Shown piece after piece: positions 8,277 through 17,337 of a DNA stretch of 64,000 nucleotides; within the stretch, counting starts at the first letter, position 1, and each line of letters opens with the position of its first letter. The DNA comes from Thermogemmatispora onikobensis (GTDB lineage: Bacteria; Chloroflexota; Ktedonobacteria; Ktedonobacterales; Ktedonobacteraceae), in the NCBI RefSeq assembly GCF_001748285.1, contig NZ_BDGT01000020.1, positions 1 to 64,000 of the forward strand. The letters are read 5' to 3'. The translations under genes and the position numbers were made by a program. A model generated the notes under the pieces. It was not told where the DNA came from, made no database searches, and saw only the letters and a list, made by a program, of their open reading frames with translations.

Positions 8277-8519
8277 TGAGTCTTTTGGCTAGTCCTTTTT
8301 CTTTGTGAGGTCCACAGAGAAATCCGCTATAGTGTGTCTGGCATCGCCTGCATTACCTCATGGGGCATAGATCAGCCTTCCCCACTTACCCCAGCAATCC
8401 GCGCGAGCAGAGTCTTCTTTATCACAAGCCCTGGTGATGATGGAACCGAGGGAATTCTTCAACAATTATGCTGATAAGATCAACCAAGTCTCAAAAAAAC
8501 GTATCGAGGCATAGGCAAT

Positions 8520-8550
8520 GGCCTTGAGCCAGCCAGGCTGGCTCAAGGCC
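8520..8550 (-). terminator. Terminator-like perfect hairpin
   Basis: GGCCTTGAGCCAGCC (8520-8534) and its exact reverse complement (8536-8550) flank a single base. The hairpin begins one base after the stop codon of the transferase gene on the minus strand. A run of seven T in the minus-strand sense lies about 20 bases further on, not immediately after the stem, so it is an imperfect intrinsic terminator. Confidence 0.6.
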
Positions 8551-8551
8551 G

Positions 8552-9979
8552 CTAATGCAGCTGATCTATTCCGGTCTGCAGTCGCCATTCACCTGGCTCC
8601 AGGCGAGAGGCCTCCTCGCTGCTTGAGGCTGGTTGCGTCCAGCTATTGCCGCTGACCTGATTCCTCGTTGAGGCAGGGGTCGAGGTCGAGGTCGAGGTCA
8701 GGTGTTCCGTGGGCAGTGTCGTCTCTTGCTCCTGAGTCGTCGCCGAGACGGCAGCGCCATCGGCATGGCCAGAAGGAGAAGAATCACCGAGTTGGAGGCG
8801 TCCCCCGCGCTGACGTTGGCGATAATCGATCCAGACGATCAGGGCCACCATAATCACCACTACCAGCAGAATACTGATAAACTTAAAGAGATGGGCATTT
8901 TGCCGATTGGCAATATCAAGCGACAAAATTGACAGGCCAGCCGCCAAAACCCCAAAGGCCAGGGTCACACCATAGAACAGATAACAGATCTGCTTCACCG
9001 TCAACCCGGCAGCCATCAGCCGATGGTGCAGATGCGTCTTGTCATAGTGCCAGGGGCGCTGACCGTGCCGCACGCGATTGATCGCCACCACCGCCACATC
9101 GAGAATCGGCACCCCGAGCAACATCAGGGCCAGGGCCAGCTTTGCGCCGCCAATCGTCGACATCACCGCCAGCCCCAGGCCCAGAAACATCGATCCTGTA
9201 TCGCCCATAAAGATACGCGCTGGATTCCAGTTATGGGGCAGAAAGCCCAGCACCGCACCCGTGAAGATTGCCGCCAGTACCGCGATGCTCTCCTGATGGA
9301 AGACCCAGCTAATCAAAGCGGTAAACAGACCGGTGATCCCTACCACTCCAGCGGCCAATCCATCGACCCCATCGATCAGATTGACCGTATTCATCATGCC
9401 CACCATCCAGAACCAGGTAAAGCAAAGGGCAGGGATCGCCGCTAGCGTGATCGCATTATCGCGCACTCCCAGATAGACCAGGCCAGGAGCAAAAGGATTA
9501 TTAAAGGAGAAGAGAAAGATCCCGTGAAAGCGGCCCTCCCAGGGCGCCAGCAGAATCGCCGCCGCCACCGTTTGCGCCAGCAACTTAATCAGAGGTTTCA
9601 AACCAATCAGATCATCGATGAGGTGGACCGTCACCAGGAGCAGCGAAGCCAGCAGGAACAGCCAGTAGACCGTACTCTCCACATACAGAGAGGTAGGGAT
9701 ATTGCGCGCTGGCGTATAGAAGAGCAGCGAGGCCACCACGAACGAGAGAAAAATAGCCACGCCTCCCAAACGAGGGACAGGGACCGTATGCACACGGCGC
9801 TCCGAAGGATAGTCGAGCCAACCCATACGGCGACAGAGCGCTCGCACGACAAAAGTCAGCAGATAGGTCAGAACAAAAGCAGCAATGCCTCCGAGCAAGG
9901 GCAGCGCCAGTGGAGGAAGCCAGGAAGCCACAGGCAGAAGCGCCGCCATAGTCAACTGCAAGTCACCGGCCTGGACCAT
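8552..9979 (-). CDS. WecA/TagO-type undecaprenyl-phosphate sugar-1-phosphate transferase
   Basis: A multi-pass membrane enzyme of the MraY/WecA (glycosyltransferase 4) family that moves a HexNAc-1-phosphate from a UDP-sugar to the lipid carrier, starting cell-envelope polysaccharide synthesis. Motifs: VHTVPVPRLGG, the DDLIGL Asp pair, NLIDGVDGLAAG, FMGDTGSMFLG and the His cluster HLHHR. About eleven TM helices; the C-terminal tail (about 90 residues) is Ser/Thr-rich and includes a TSTSTST run from a GGTCGA hexanucleotide repeat. Lack of MraY-specific flanking genes favours WecA/TagO. The frame extends to 10087, but the ATG at 9979 has AGGAGA at correct spacing; the extra 36 residues are charged and have no SD. 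Confidence 0.88.
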   Translation of the reverse strand: MVQAGDLQLTMAALLPVASWLPPLALPLLGGIAAFVLTYLLTFVVRALCRRMGWLDYPSERRVHTVPVPRLGGVAIFLSFVVASLLFYTPARNIPTSLYVESTVYWLFLLASLLLVTVHLIDDLIGLKPLIKLLAQTVAAAILLAPWEGRFHGIFLFSFNNPFAPGLVYLGVRDNAITLAAIPALCFTWFWMVGMMNTVNLIDGVDGLAAGVVGITGLFTALISWVFHQESIAVLAAIFTGAVLGFLPHNWNPARIFMGDTGSMFLGLGLAVMSTIGGAKLALALMLLGVPILDVAVVAINRVRHGQRPWHYDKTHLHHRLMAAGLTVKQICYLFYGVTLAFGVLAAGLSILSLDIANRQNAHLFKFISILLVVVIMVALIVWIDYRQRQRGGRLQLGDSSPSGHADGAAVSATTQEQETTLPTEHLTSTSTSTPASTRNQVSGNSWTQPASSSEEASRLEPGEWRLQTGIDQLH

Positions 9980-10110
9980 GTACCGTCTCCTGTGAGGAGC
10001 CTGTCGCTGCTCCTCACCGTGTTCTTCATCTGCCTCTCCGTTGCCCTGGCCGGCCAGCTTCACCACTTCCAGTGTAGTGGCAGCCATCCAGGAAACACAA
10101 CGGTAGTCCG

Positions 10111-10140
10111 ATTATACGGACTCTATCAGAAGGAACGCAA
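10111..10140 (-). promoter_or_regulatory. Promoter of the WecA/TagO-like gene
   Basis: Minus strand: -35 TTGCGT (10135-10140), 18-bp spacer, perfect -10 TATAAT (10111-10116). This gives a leader of about 125 nt to the preferred ATG at 9979, or about 20 nt to the alternative at 10087. The region 10141-10302 shows no gene. Confidence 0.65.
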
Positions 10141-10302
10141 TGAGTTCCCCGATTTATACTAGTCCGGAATGGGAGAGCAAAGGAAAAGAGTATGCCCATC
10201 TGGCGTGCTTTCGTCTCTTACCCTTTACCCCGGTCGTCATTCTCTCTCCGTCCGCCGCGCGGGCGGCTACCCTCTACGGTCAGTCCGCAGAGAGAAGACG
10301 CC

Positions 10303-11172
10303 TCAGAAGGCCAGAATGAGGAGGCGCTCCTGACCCGCATAATCGCGTCGACAGGTCAGTCGCAGCGCAGGCCAGAGCTGGCGAGCGAGTGCTTCTAGCG
10401 CCTCACGCTGCCGATGGCCGATCTCTAGAAAGACCATCGCCCGCTCTTTGAGCAGGGGACGCTCGTGGAGCTGCCGGAGCAGGCGCTCCAGCAGCGCTAA
10501 ACCGCGGGGACCGGCAAAGAGAGCCTCCGGTGGCTCAAAGTCGCGCACATCCGGGGCAAGCAGCTCTCGCTCCTCAGTGCCAACATAGGGAAGGTTGGCC
10601 ACCAGCAAATCGACCGGCTCGGGCAGCGGCTCCGCCAGGTCACCCTGCAGCAGGCGCACGCGCTGACTGACTCCATGCCGCTGACAGTTCAGTTGCGCGA
10701 CCTCTAGCGCCTCCGCCGAGCTGTCGCAGGCATACAGGTAGGGCAGACGCGGCTCACTCACCGCTAGAGCCACGGCGATCGCACCAGAGCCAGTGCCGAT
10801 ATCGGCCACGATCGGCACCTCTTCCCGCCTCAAGCGCTTCCGCGCTTCAGCAAGAACCTCCTCTACCAGGAGCTCTGTCTCGGGGCGCGGAATGAGAACA
10901 CGCCGATCGACGAGCAGGTCCAGCCCGAAAAACTCCTTGTGACCAAGCAGATAGGCCACTGGCTCACCGCGTTGGCGCCGCTCCAGTAAAGCCGTCAAGC
11001 GTTGCCACTCTGCCGCTGTCAGCTCCCGCTCAGGATGAGCATAGAGGGCTGCGCGCTCCACGCCCAGGACATGGCCCAGCAGCACCTGCACATCACGTCC
11101 AGCCTCCTGAGCGGGTCGGCCAGCGGCCTGGAGCAGACGCCTTCCCCACTCCAGGGCCTCTCCGACCGTCAT
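10303..11172 (-). CDS. prmC: Release-factor glutamine methyltransferase PrmC
   Basis: SAM-dependent N5-glutamine methyltransferase that methylates the GGQ motif of peptide-chain release factors. 289 residues: an N-terminal helical substrate domain (about 1-85), then the Rossmann domain with DIGTGSGAIAVALA (SAM motif I) and NLPYV in place of the canonical NPPY catalytic motif. The Pro-to-Leu change is seen in some PrmC/HemK homologues. PRPETELLVEE is also typical. The frame runs open to 11298, but the ATG at 11172 has GGAGGAAGG upstream and gives a normal-length protein. The preceding DUF2203 gene is about 76 bp upstream on the same strand, so the two are probably co-transcribed. Confidence 0.92.
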   Translation of the reverse strand: MTVGEALEWGRRLLQAAGRPAQEAGRDVQVLLGHVLGVERAALYAHPERELTAAEWQRLTALLERRQRGEPVAYLLGHKEFFGLDLLVDRRVLIPRPETELLVEEVLAEARKRLRREEVPIVADIGTGSGAIAVALAVSEPRLPYLYACDSSAEALEVAQLNCQRHGVSQRVRLLQGDLAEPLPEPVDLLVANLPYVGTEERELLAPDVRDFEPPEALFAGPRGLALLERLLRQLHERPLLKERAMVFLEIGHRQREALEALARQLWPALRLTCRRDYAGQERLLILAF

Positions 11173-11248
11173 CAGCCTTCCTCCCTCGTTCGCTCCGACT
11201 TGTCTCGACTCAGCAGCCTGCTTCAGCCTCCTCCGTTCTCCCCCCGCT

Positions 11249-11656
11249 CTACTCCTGCTCCTCATCAAGCGGGCGTCGCCCCTGAAAGCCCGCATCAAGT
11301 GGATGCCAGTACTTGATGCGCTCTTCCCCCAGGTGCCAGCAGAGATAGACCTCCCGTCCCTCCCGCAGGCTCAAAAAGTCAACCAGACCCATATCGGGAT
11401 CTTTCAACTCACAGCCCAACTCGCTAAGTTCCGCCAGTGCCTCCTGCAGCCGCCGCAGATGGAGCACCTGCGCTCGCTGAATCTCCATCATGGTCTCATT
11501 GACATCATGACCATTTTTCATGATACGCAGTCGGATCGCATGAGCACGCTCTTCCCCCTCCCTGAGCTGACGCCGCTGCTCCTGAATATGATGCAGGATC
11601 GGCGAGATGACCGGCAGTAGGGCCTCGGCCTCCTCGCGCGTAAAATAATGAGGCAT
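11249..11656 (-). CDS. DUF2203 family protein
   Basis: A 135-residue soluble protein starting MPHYFTREEAEALLPVISPI, matching the pattern I know for DUF2203: an N-terminal (F/Y)(T/S)xEEAxxLLP, a central amphipathic helix pair and a C-terminal DPDMGLVDFLSLREGREVYLCW followed by ERIKYWHPLDAGF. The family has no assigned reaction. SD GAAGGAGG lies six bases before the ATG at 11656. It precedes prmC and follows the large membrane protein gene on the same strand, with a 72-bp gap. Confidence 0.8.
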   Translation of the reverse strand: MPHYFTREEAEALLPVISPILHHIQEQRRQLREGEERAHAIRLRIMKNGHDVNETMMEIQRAQVLHLRRLQEALAELSELGCELKDPDMGLVDFLSLREGREVYLCWHLGEERIKYWHPLDAGFQGRRPLDEEQE

Positions 11657-11728
11657 CCCAACCCTCCTTCTTTTAGGACTACTGTCACTCCAGCTGTCTG
11701 CCCTGCCGCTCTCCCCCCAGACCCGCGG

Positions 11729-13672
11729 CTAGCGACCAGCGGAGGGAGTGCCCTTGCTCGCAGGGGGCAGCGTAGGAGTCACCTGCGGCGAAGCCGTTGG
11801 TGGCGGGGTCGCCGTTGGTCCAGCGAGCTGGATGCTCACATCATCGAAAGTCTTAAAGACCATCACCTGCCCACCGCTATCATAATAGTCGCCTTTGACT
11901 ACATCCCCAGGCTGCACCAGCGGCAATTTCGGCGAGAGCGAGAGATTAGCCGTGAAGATGTACGGCTGGCCAGCAAGCTGCAGGTAAAAGATTGTGTTCG
12001 ACCCCTCCTGTACGGAAGCAATGCGCACCACCTTGCCTACCACGCTCTTGACGGTGCCGCTGGTGGGGCGGTTGGCGGCTGACGCCTGCTGCGTCAGCCA
12101 TTGCTGATAAGCCTGCAAGGCGCCGCTCAGCGTCGTATCGTACTGGACATTGCTGCCATTGAGGTTGCGTGCGTCCACAATGCCCACCGCCTGAAAGATA
12201 CTGCCGCTGCTGACATGTTGGACAAAGATGGCGACCCAGGTCGGTTCTCCATAGAGCTGATAGAGCTGTACACTATCAACATCGTAGCTGCGCAGATTAG
12301 CTCGCGTCGACTGAATGGTATTCTCGACATTGCTCCCGATGCCAATCCCCGTCAGCGGGTAGAACGTTCCGCGATTCGTATGGGTATCAAAGAGAACGAT
12401 GCCCGTACTGGAATTGTCATTGAGCGACGAGGAGGTCATGGGCACCAGCCAGACCGGCTGATCAACACTGTTATAAAGCAGCTGGGGCTCGCTCGCCGGC
12501 ACCTGCTGATTGGCGCCCGAAGGATTGAACCAGGGAGCGGCATGGTAGAGACCCCACCACTGCAGGTACTGCGTGACGGTCGCCGCCGGCATGACGCGAT
12601 CCACCCAGCTCGGAACCTCCTGGGGAAGATAGCGCGTGATCTGGCCAGTATGGGCATCAACCAGCAGGACCTCGCTCAGGACGTCACCGGTATAGCCTCG
12701 CGAAGGCTGCATCAGCGAGATGGTCCAGTAGGGATGATAGCGGTCATCCAACTCTAACGTTGGATCAACCAGACGCCCATAGGTGTAGCCGCTCAGATAA
12801 ACGTGACGCAGCAGATCCTGATTGAGCAAAGCCCCCGGCAAATAGGCCAGGGTCTTATCTCCCCCAGTCATCAGCCGCGGAGTCGCTTCGGGATTCTCAG
12901 CATCGACAACTACAAAGCCAGGAGTATGGGAGTTGGAGAGATTGACAAAGATGTTGTTGTAGCTGAGCGGCGCTACGTAGTAGAGGTGATGGTTGATGGA
13001 CTGCAGTGTGTAGCTGTTAGGATCGAGATTGTAGGTCGATCCGAGATTCTGGCCGGTAGCCCCCAGGATCTGCTGCCCCTCGTAGGCCGCTACACCTGGA
13101 CTGACCAGCACAATATGGTTGGGATCAGTCGGCGGCAGCGTCGGCGAGTTGGCCGCTTTGATCTGGGGAATGGCCGCCAGAGCTTTGGCATTGCTGTCAA
13201 ACCAGGTAGTGAAGACGACGATGAGTCCCGAAACCACCAACCCCACGATCCCCACTACTACCAGCCCAAAGAGGCCAGCCGCCACGTTCCCACGCGCAAC
13301 AGCCTGACTCTGCTTGCCCACCTCCTCCTGTCGTGCCCCTTGTCCCCGCGTCACCCGGCGTCTCTCTGTACTCGTCGCCGTCTCCTCCCCTACTCTGAGA
13401 ATCGGACGCAACAGCGATAAGAGGTTCGCCAGGCTACTGATCGCCAGCGGCCAGAGCACCCACTGCCAGCCCCCTAGCGGTCCAGTCAGCGCCGGAAGTT
13501 CAAAATAGACGAGTAGAAAGCAAAAGAGGACGTTGAAGAGGAAATAGCTCCCGAACCAGCGCAGAAAGCGGCGGGCCTCAAACGGCTCCCGCCGTCCAAA
13601 TCCCAGGCGACCCACCGTCAATATAGCCATGACAATCAGCGCCCCGCCGATTGCCAGAAGGACCGTAATCAT
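11729..13672 (-). CDS. Large membrane protein with extracytoplasmic domain, unknown function
   Basis: A 647-residue protein. Hydrophobic segments near residues 1-20 (ITVLLAIGGALIVMAILTVG), 36-55, 68-90 and about 130-158 (AAGLFGLVVVGIVGLVVSGL) form an N-terminal membrane region. It is followed by a roughly 450-residue polar domain rich in Tyr, Asn and Gln, with repeated beta-strand-like text (HHLYYVAPLSYNNIFVNLS, SEVLLVDAHTGQITRYLP). A Pro/Thr-rich tail ends the protein. The frame is open to 13798, but the ATG at 13672 has AGGAGGGAG at good spacing. The interspersed VVDAxxG-type lines suggest a propeller-like fold, which is inference. I do not recognise a named family. Confidence 0.6.
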   Translation of the reverse strand: MITVLLAIGGALIVMAILTVGRLGFGRREPFEARRFLRWFGSYFLFNVLFCFLLVYFELPALTGPLGGWQWVLWPLAISSLANLLSLLRPILRVGEETATSTERRRVTRGQGARQEEVGKQSQAVARGNVAAGLFGLVVVGIVGLVVSGLIVVFTTWFDSNAKALAAIPQIKAANSPTLPPTDPNHIVLVSPGVAAYEGQQILGATGQNLGSTYNLDPNSYTLQSINHHLYYVAPLSYNNIFVNLSNSHTPGFVVVDAENPEATPRLMTGGDKTLAYLPGALLNQDLLRHVYLSGYTYGRLVDPTLELDDRYHPYWTISLMQPSRGYTGDVLSEVLLVDAHTGQITRYLPQEVPSWVDRVMPAATVTQYLQWWGLYHAAPWFNPSGANQQVPASEPQLLYNSVDQPVWLVPMTSSSLNDNSSTGIVLFDTHTNRGTFYPLTGIGIGSNVENTIQSTRANLRSYDVDSVQLYQLYGEPTWVAIFVQHVSSGSIFQAVGIVDARNLNGSNVQYDTTLSGALQAYQQWLTQQASAANRPTSGTVKSVVGKVVRIASVQEGSNTIFYLQLAGQPYIFTANLSLSPKLPLVQPGDVVKGDYYDSGGQVMVFKTFDDVSIQLAGPTATPPPTASPQVTPTLPPASKGTPSAGR

Positions 13673-14056
13673 CGCACGCTCCCTCCTGCCTCTGCCTCCA
13701 GCAGGTAAACCCACGTAGTGATCTGCTCTGCTCACTGGTAAAGCGAGGGATCTGCTCAAGCTCGCGGCCTGCTCTCGCCCACCCCTGTCTCCGGCCATCC
13801 TATCTATCCTGCTTCATTCCTCCGTGGTCTGGTCCTCACCAGGCCGGCACCCTCGCTTGTACAGCTGCCCCTCTATTGTAGTGCCTGCTAGAATAAAGCA
13901 CAACACCCGCCCATCAGCAGTCCTCTGGAGTCCCTCACCAGCCCAGGGGAATTTTCCTCTGGGCGAGACTGTTATGACTGTTGTAACATACTGTCTGCCT
14001 GACCTTTGCCAGCTATTGCTCACCTGGAGATTACCAGGCACAAGGAGTCAAGCCGC

Positions 14057-14674
14057 ATGAGTCTGTTTAAACGACAGGCATCCGAAACAGCAACCAATCC
14101 CACCGCCAAAGAAGGGATGGGAGCAGACCGGCTGCCGCCCGGCCAGTATCTGACCAAGAAATGGCCTGTACTGAGCTACGAGCGCACGCCGAGCTTCCCG
14201 CCCGACTGGCGACTCAAGATCACCGGCGAGGTCGAACATCCTCTTGAACTGACCTGGGAAGAATTCCTCGCGCTACCACGGGTGACCATTACCACCGATA
14301 TCCATTGCGTCACCACCTGGAGCCGTTTCGATAACACCTGGGAAGGCGTCCACATCCGCGAGCTTCTCAAGCGCGCCCGCCCGCTGCCGAGCGCCAGGTA
14401 CGTCATGGCCCATTCCTGGACCGGCTATACGACCAATATGCCGCTCTCCAGCCTGGACGACGATGACGTGCTGATCGCTATCAAGCACGATGGCAAAGAC
14501 CTGGAGCCGGAGCACGGCGGCCCGGTGCGCCTGGTCGTACCCAAGCTCTACTTCTATAAGAGCGCCAAGTGGCTCGACGGACTGGAGTTCATGGCTGAGG
14601 ACCGCCCGGGCTTCTGGGAGATGCGCGGCTACCACAACCGCGGCGACCCGTGGCAGGAAGAACGCTACTGGTAG
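14057..14674 (+). CDS. Sulfite-oxidase-fold molybdopterin oxidoreductase (cytoplasmic form)
   Basis: A 205-residue protein of the sulfite oxidase/YedY (MsrP) molybdopterin superfamily. The key region DIHCVTTWSRFDNTWEGV carries the Cys expected to ligate molybdenum; GGPVRLVVPKLYFYKSAKW and WLDGLEF are also characteristic. It is only the catalytic domain. There is no Tat signal and no heme or dimerisation domain, so it should be cytoplasmic and to use an unknown electron partner. Start ATG at 14057, SD AAGGAG nine bases upstream; a longer frame from 14006 lacks a signal peptide. No molybdenum cofactor genes are nearby. The physiological substrate is unknown. Confidence 0.85.
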   Translation: MSLFKRQASETATNPTAKEGMGADRLPPGQYLTKKWPVLSYERTPSFPPDWRLKITGEVEHPLELTWEEFLALPRVTITTDIHCVTTWSRFDNTWEGVHIRELLKRARPLPSARYVMAHSWTGYTTNMPLSSLDDDDVLIAIKHDGKDLEPEHGGPVRLVVPKLYFYKSAKWLDGLEFMAEDRPGFWEMRGYHNRGDPWQEERYW

Positions 14675-14820
14675 TTGCTTGTAGTTGCCTGCCCTTTCGC
14701 TAGCAGGCAACAGAAAACAGACCGCGCGCCGGTCGCCCCGCCCCATCATTGCCGAAGCTTGACCTCAGCAAGGCTGGCCGGAGCACCGGCGCGGCGCAGT
14801 ACGTCGATTGAGACAGAGCG

Positions 14821-15630
14821 CTAGGAGCGGTTCCTGCGCAGCATGTTAATCACGACCGCGATCAAACTATAGAGCGAGTCGCCAGCTCCGTAAAGACAGC
14901 GCTTTCTGGCCTTACCGCGTGGGTTCATCTTCCCTCCACTGCCACTCTCTGGGGTGAGGCTTCCCTCAAACGCCAGCGGATGAGCCTCATCCGCCTTATC
15001 ATCGCTCCAGTGCAGCTCAGGAAAGGTGCGCACAGCCACCTCAGCCGTATAGTCACCACAGGCGATCAGCGTCGCCGGCGAGAGGACCCGAAAGCGCCAT
15101 TCCGGCTCCACCTCCTCCATCAGGAGCAGCTCGTCCAGCTTCTTCACGCTCTCAAAGGAGCCATCCAGATCGAGGCCGAGCGCAGTACGCGCAGCTTCCA
15201 TGAGGACGTTCATATTGTGCACTGCGACGCTGGTGTGCTCATCGTGAGGAAGGCGGGGATCACGAGGATCGACTCGCCGCACCAGCTCCTCCTGGAGCGC
15301 CCGATAGCCCTCATCCAGCTCCCAGCTGAGGGGAAAGGGCTGGGACCAGTCCCCAGCACTCTGAACGAAGCCATTCTCCTGCAGCACCTCCTCCTGAGCA
15401 GGGGTCAGTCGATCCTCCTCTCGATGCACAATGCGCAGAGAGATCCCCTTGGGCAACCCCTCCCTATAGAGCATCTCATTGCTCACTGCGCTCCAGCGAG
15501 CACGATCGATCACCTGCCGGAGTCCCTCGGCGAAGGCTGGCGCATCCTCCTGCTGCGGTTCATAGTAGATGCCAATCAACTGCCACAACCCGGCCTCTTG
15601 AGCGATGAACATGTTTGCGGTAAACGGCAT
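14821..15630 (-). CDS. Unknown soluble protein after spoVR
   Basis: A 269-residue cytoplasmic protein starting MPFTANMFIAQEAG (GGGAGGAG precedes the ATG at 15630). The N-terminal half is acidic and helical; the C-terminal half has the order SFESVKKLDELL, LIACGDYTAEVAVR, ELHW, then NPRGKARKRCLYGAGDSLYSLIAVVI. That layout resembles DUF3806-like proteins, but I cannot confirm it. A frame extension to 15783 is Ser/Cys/Trp-rich and unlikely to be coding. It is the last gene of the prkA-yhbH-spoVR strand run, 219 bp after spoVR, so co-regulation is plausible. Confidence 0.6.
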   Translation of the reverse strand: MPFTANMFIAQEAGLWQLIGIYYEPQQEDAPAFAEGLRQVIDRARWSAVSNEMLYREGLPKGISLRIVHREEDRLTPAQEEVLQENGFVQSAGDWSQPFPLSWELDEGYRALQEELVRRVDPRDPRLPHDEHTSVAVHNMNVLMEAARTALGLDLDGSFESVKKLDELLLMEEVEPEWRFRVLSPATLIACGDYTAEVAVRTFPELHWSDDKADEAHPLAFEGSLTPESGSGGKMNPRGKARKRCLYGAGDSLYSLIAVVINMLRRNRS

Positions 15631-15848
15631 ACACTCCTCCCTGGAAGATATCAGCGATCTCGACCAGGAGCGACAAAGAGGAGCGCCCGCCAGTGGTCCG
15701 TTTTTACCCCTCAAGTACCTGGAGGAAATGCAGGAATAGGTAACCCAAGGCCATATTTTAGAGCAGATCACCCAAAAAGACAAGTGGCGCGGCGGCCAGG
15801 CAGAAGCAGCCAGCTACCGCGCCAGTCCATAGGGGTCCGAGCCAGCCA

Positions 15849-17312
15849 TCAGCGCTCAAGCGTCGTCTTACTACTGCGCTCCCCATCGTAAGAGAGCAGA
15901 ATGCGCTTGCCATCGTAGACTGTCTCCAGATGCACCGGGCGGCCCCAGAGCTGATAGACATACTGCAGCGTTCTCTCAGCATAGACCAGGTCAAGGTCCT
16001 GGCCCTCGTGCAGATGACGCAGGTATAGCTCACGGTTGCCCCGATAGTCGCCGTCGTCGACCACAATATAGGGGAAGCCAAAGTTGGTCATGCTGGCCAC
16101 GATGCCGTCGCGCACCTTCTCCCAGTTCTTTTCTACAATCACCCACTCATCGCCTTCCTTTTTATACAGGTAAAGATCCAGCTCCTCAACCAGATCCTTG
16201 GTCAGATAGTTGCGCAAGAAGGAGACATCGTTATCCAGCTCGCGAACCTCAAAGATCTTCTGGCGACCCATGCCCGGCTTGCGCCCCAGGCGCTCCTGCT
16301 CCTCCCTGGTTGGGCTATCCCAGCGGCGCTCGATATCCTCGAAAATCTTGTAGCCCAGATAGTAAGGATTGAGCGAGGTGCGCGAAGGCGAAAGGACGCT
16401 CGCGTGCATGCGCGCAAACTCCACCGTCTCGGCATCGGAGATAATGCCGCGATCGGCCATTTCGCGCATGATGCGCGAATGCCAGATAGAGGCCCAGCCC
16501 TCGTTCATGACCTTGGTTTGCATCTGGGGCACAAAGTACAAGAACTCCTGGCGCACAATCTCGATCACATCGCGCTGCCACGGCTCCAGAATAGGCGAAT
16601 GGCGGATCAAAAAGAGCAGGAGATCCTTCTGAGGCTTCTCAGGGAACTTTGGAGGACGGCCCCGGCGGCGCTCACGCTCCTCCTCGGCGCGACGCTCCTT
16701 CGCCTCGCGATCCAGTGCCCAGAGATCATCGTACTCCGTCGAGGGCCGCGTGCGAGACTCCTCACCTCGTCTGAGCTGCTCCTCTTCCTCCTCGTCGTCC
16801 TCGCCTCTCAAGAAGAGATGGTAGTCAACATGCTCCTGAATCGAGAGCACGGCGTCGAGAAAGTGCTCCACCTCCAGCTTGCCGTGATCGAACTCATACC
16901 TGGCAATGCGCTCGGCATTGAGGCTGGCGCGTTCGATCATCCGGCGCGACGTATGCTGGAAGTAGACATTATTCTTAAAGAAATCGGTATGCCCGAAGAC
17001 ATGCGCCGCCACGAAGGTATTCTGGAGCAGATCATTCATCTCCATCAGGAAGGCGTAGCTCGGGTTCGTGTTGACCACCATCTCATAGATCTTGCTCAGC
17101 CCCAGGTCATAGAGCATCTTCTGACGGTAGTAGGCCTTCCCGTGAGTCCAGTGGCTGAAGCGGCCCGGCAGGCTGTAGGAAGCGAACTCGTACATGATGG
17201 TCGCCGGGACCAGCTCGAAATGAGTCGGGAAGGGGTCCAGCCCGAACTCATGGGCAATATCCCAGGCATAGCCAATGCGATCACGCAGGCGCTCCAGATC
17301 GGTCTCCGCCAT
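15849..17312 (-). CDS. spoVR: Stage V sporulation protein R (SpoVR family)
   Basis: A 487-residue SpoVR-family protein, known from Bacillus spore-cortex formation and from the E. coli ycgB/yeaGH stress group; its biochemistry is unresolved. Diagnostic text: MLYDLGLSKIYEMVVNTNPSYAFLMEMN, FVAAHVFGHTDFFKNN, MNEGWASIWHSRIM, SLNPYYLGYKIFEDIERRWD and a C-terminal IVVDDGDYRGNRELYLRH. An acidic/basic low-complexity insert lies at about 175-225. Two ATGs are two codons apart; the inner one (17312) has better spacing from AAGGGAG than the outer (17318). It lies 25 bp downstream of yhbH, so it is in an operon. Confidence 0.95.
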   Translation of the reverse strand: MAETDLERLRDRIGYAWDIAHEFGLDPFPTHFELVPATIMYEFASYSLPGRFSHWTHGKAYYRQKMLYDLGLSKIYEMVVNTNPSYAFLMEMNDLLQNTFVAAHVFGHTDFFKNNVYFQHTSRRMIERASLNAERIARYEFDHGKLEVEHFLDAVLSIQEHVDYHLFLRGEDDEEEEEQLRRGEESRTRPSTEYDDLWALDREAKERRAEEERERRRGRPPKFPEKPQKDLLLFLIRHSPILEPWQRDVIEIVRQEFLYFVPQMQTKVMNEGWASIWHSRIMREMADRGIISDAETVEFARMHASVLSPSRTSLNPYYLGYKIFEDIERRWDSPTREEQERLGRKPGMGRQKIFEVRELDNDVSFLRNYLTKDLVEELDLYLYKKEGDEWVIVEKNWEKVRDGIVASMTNFGFPYIVVDDGDYRGNRELYLRHLHEGQDLDLVYAERTLQYVYQLWGRPVHLETVYDGKRILLSYDGERSSKTTLER

Positions 17313-17337
17313 AGGCATCTCTCCCTTGCCGTTACAC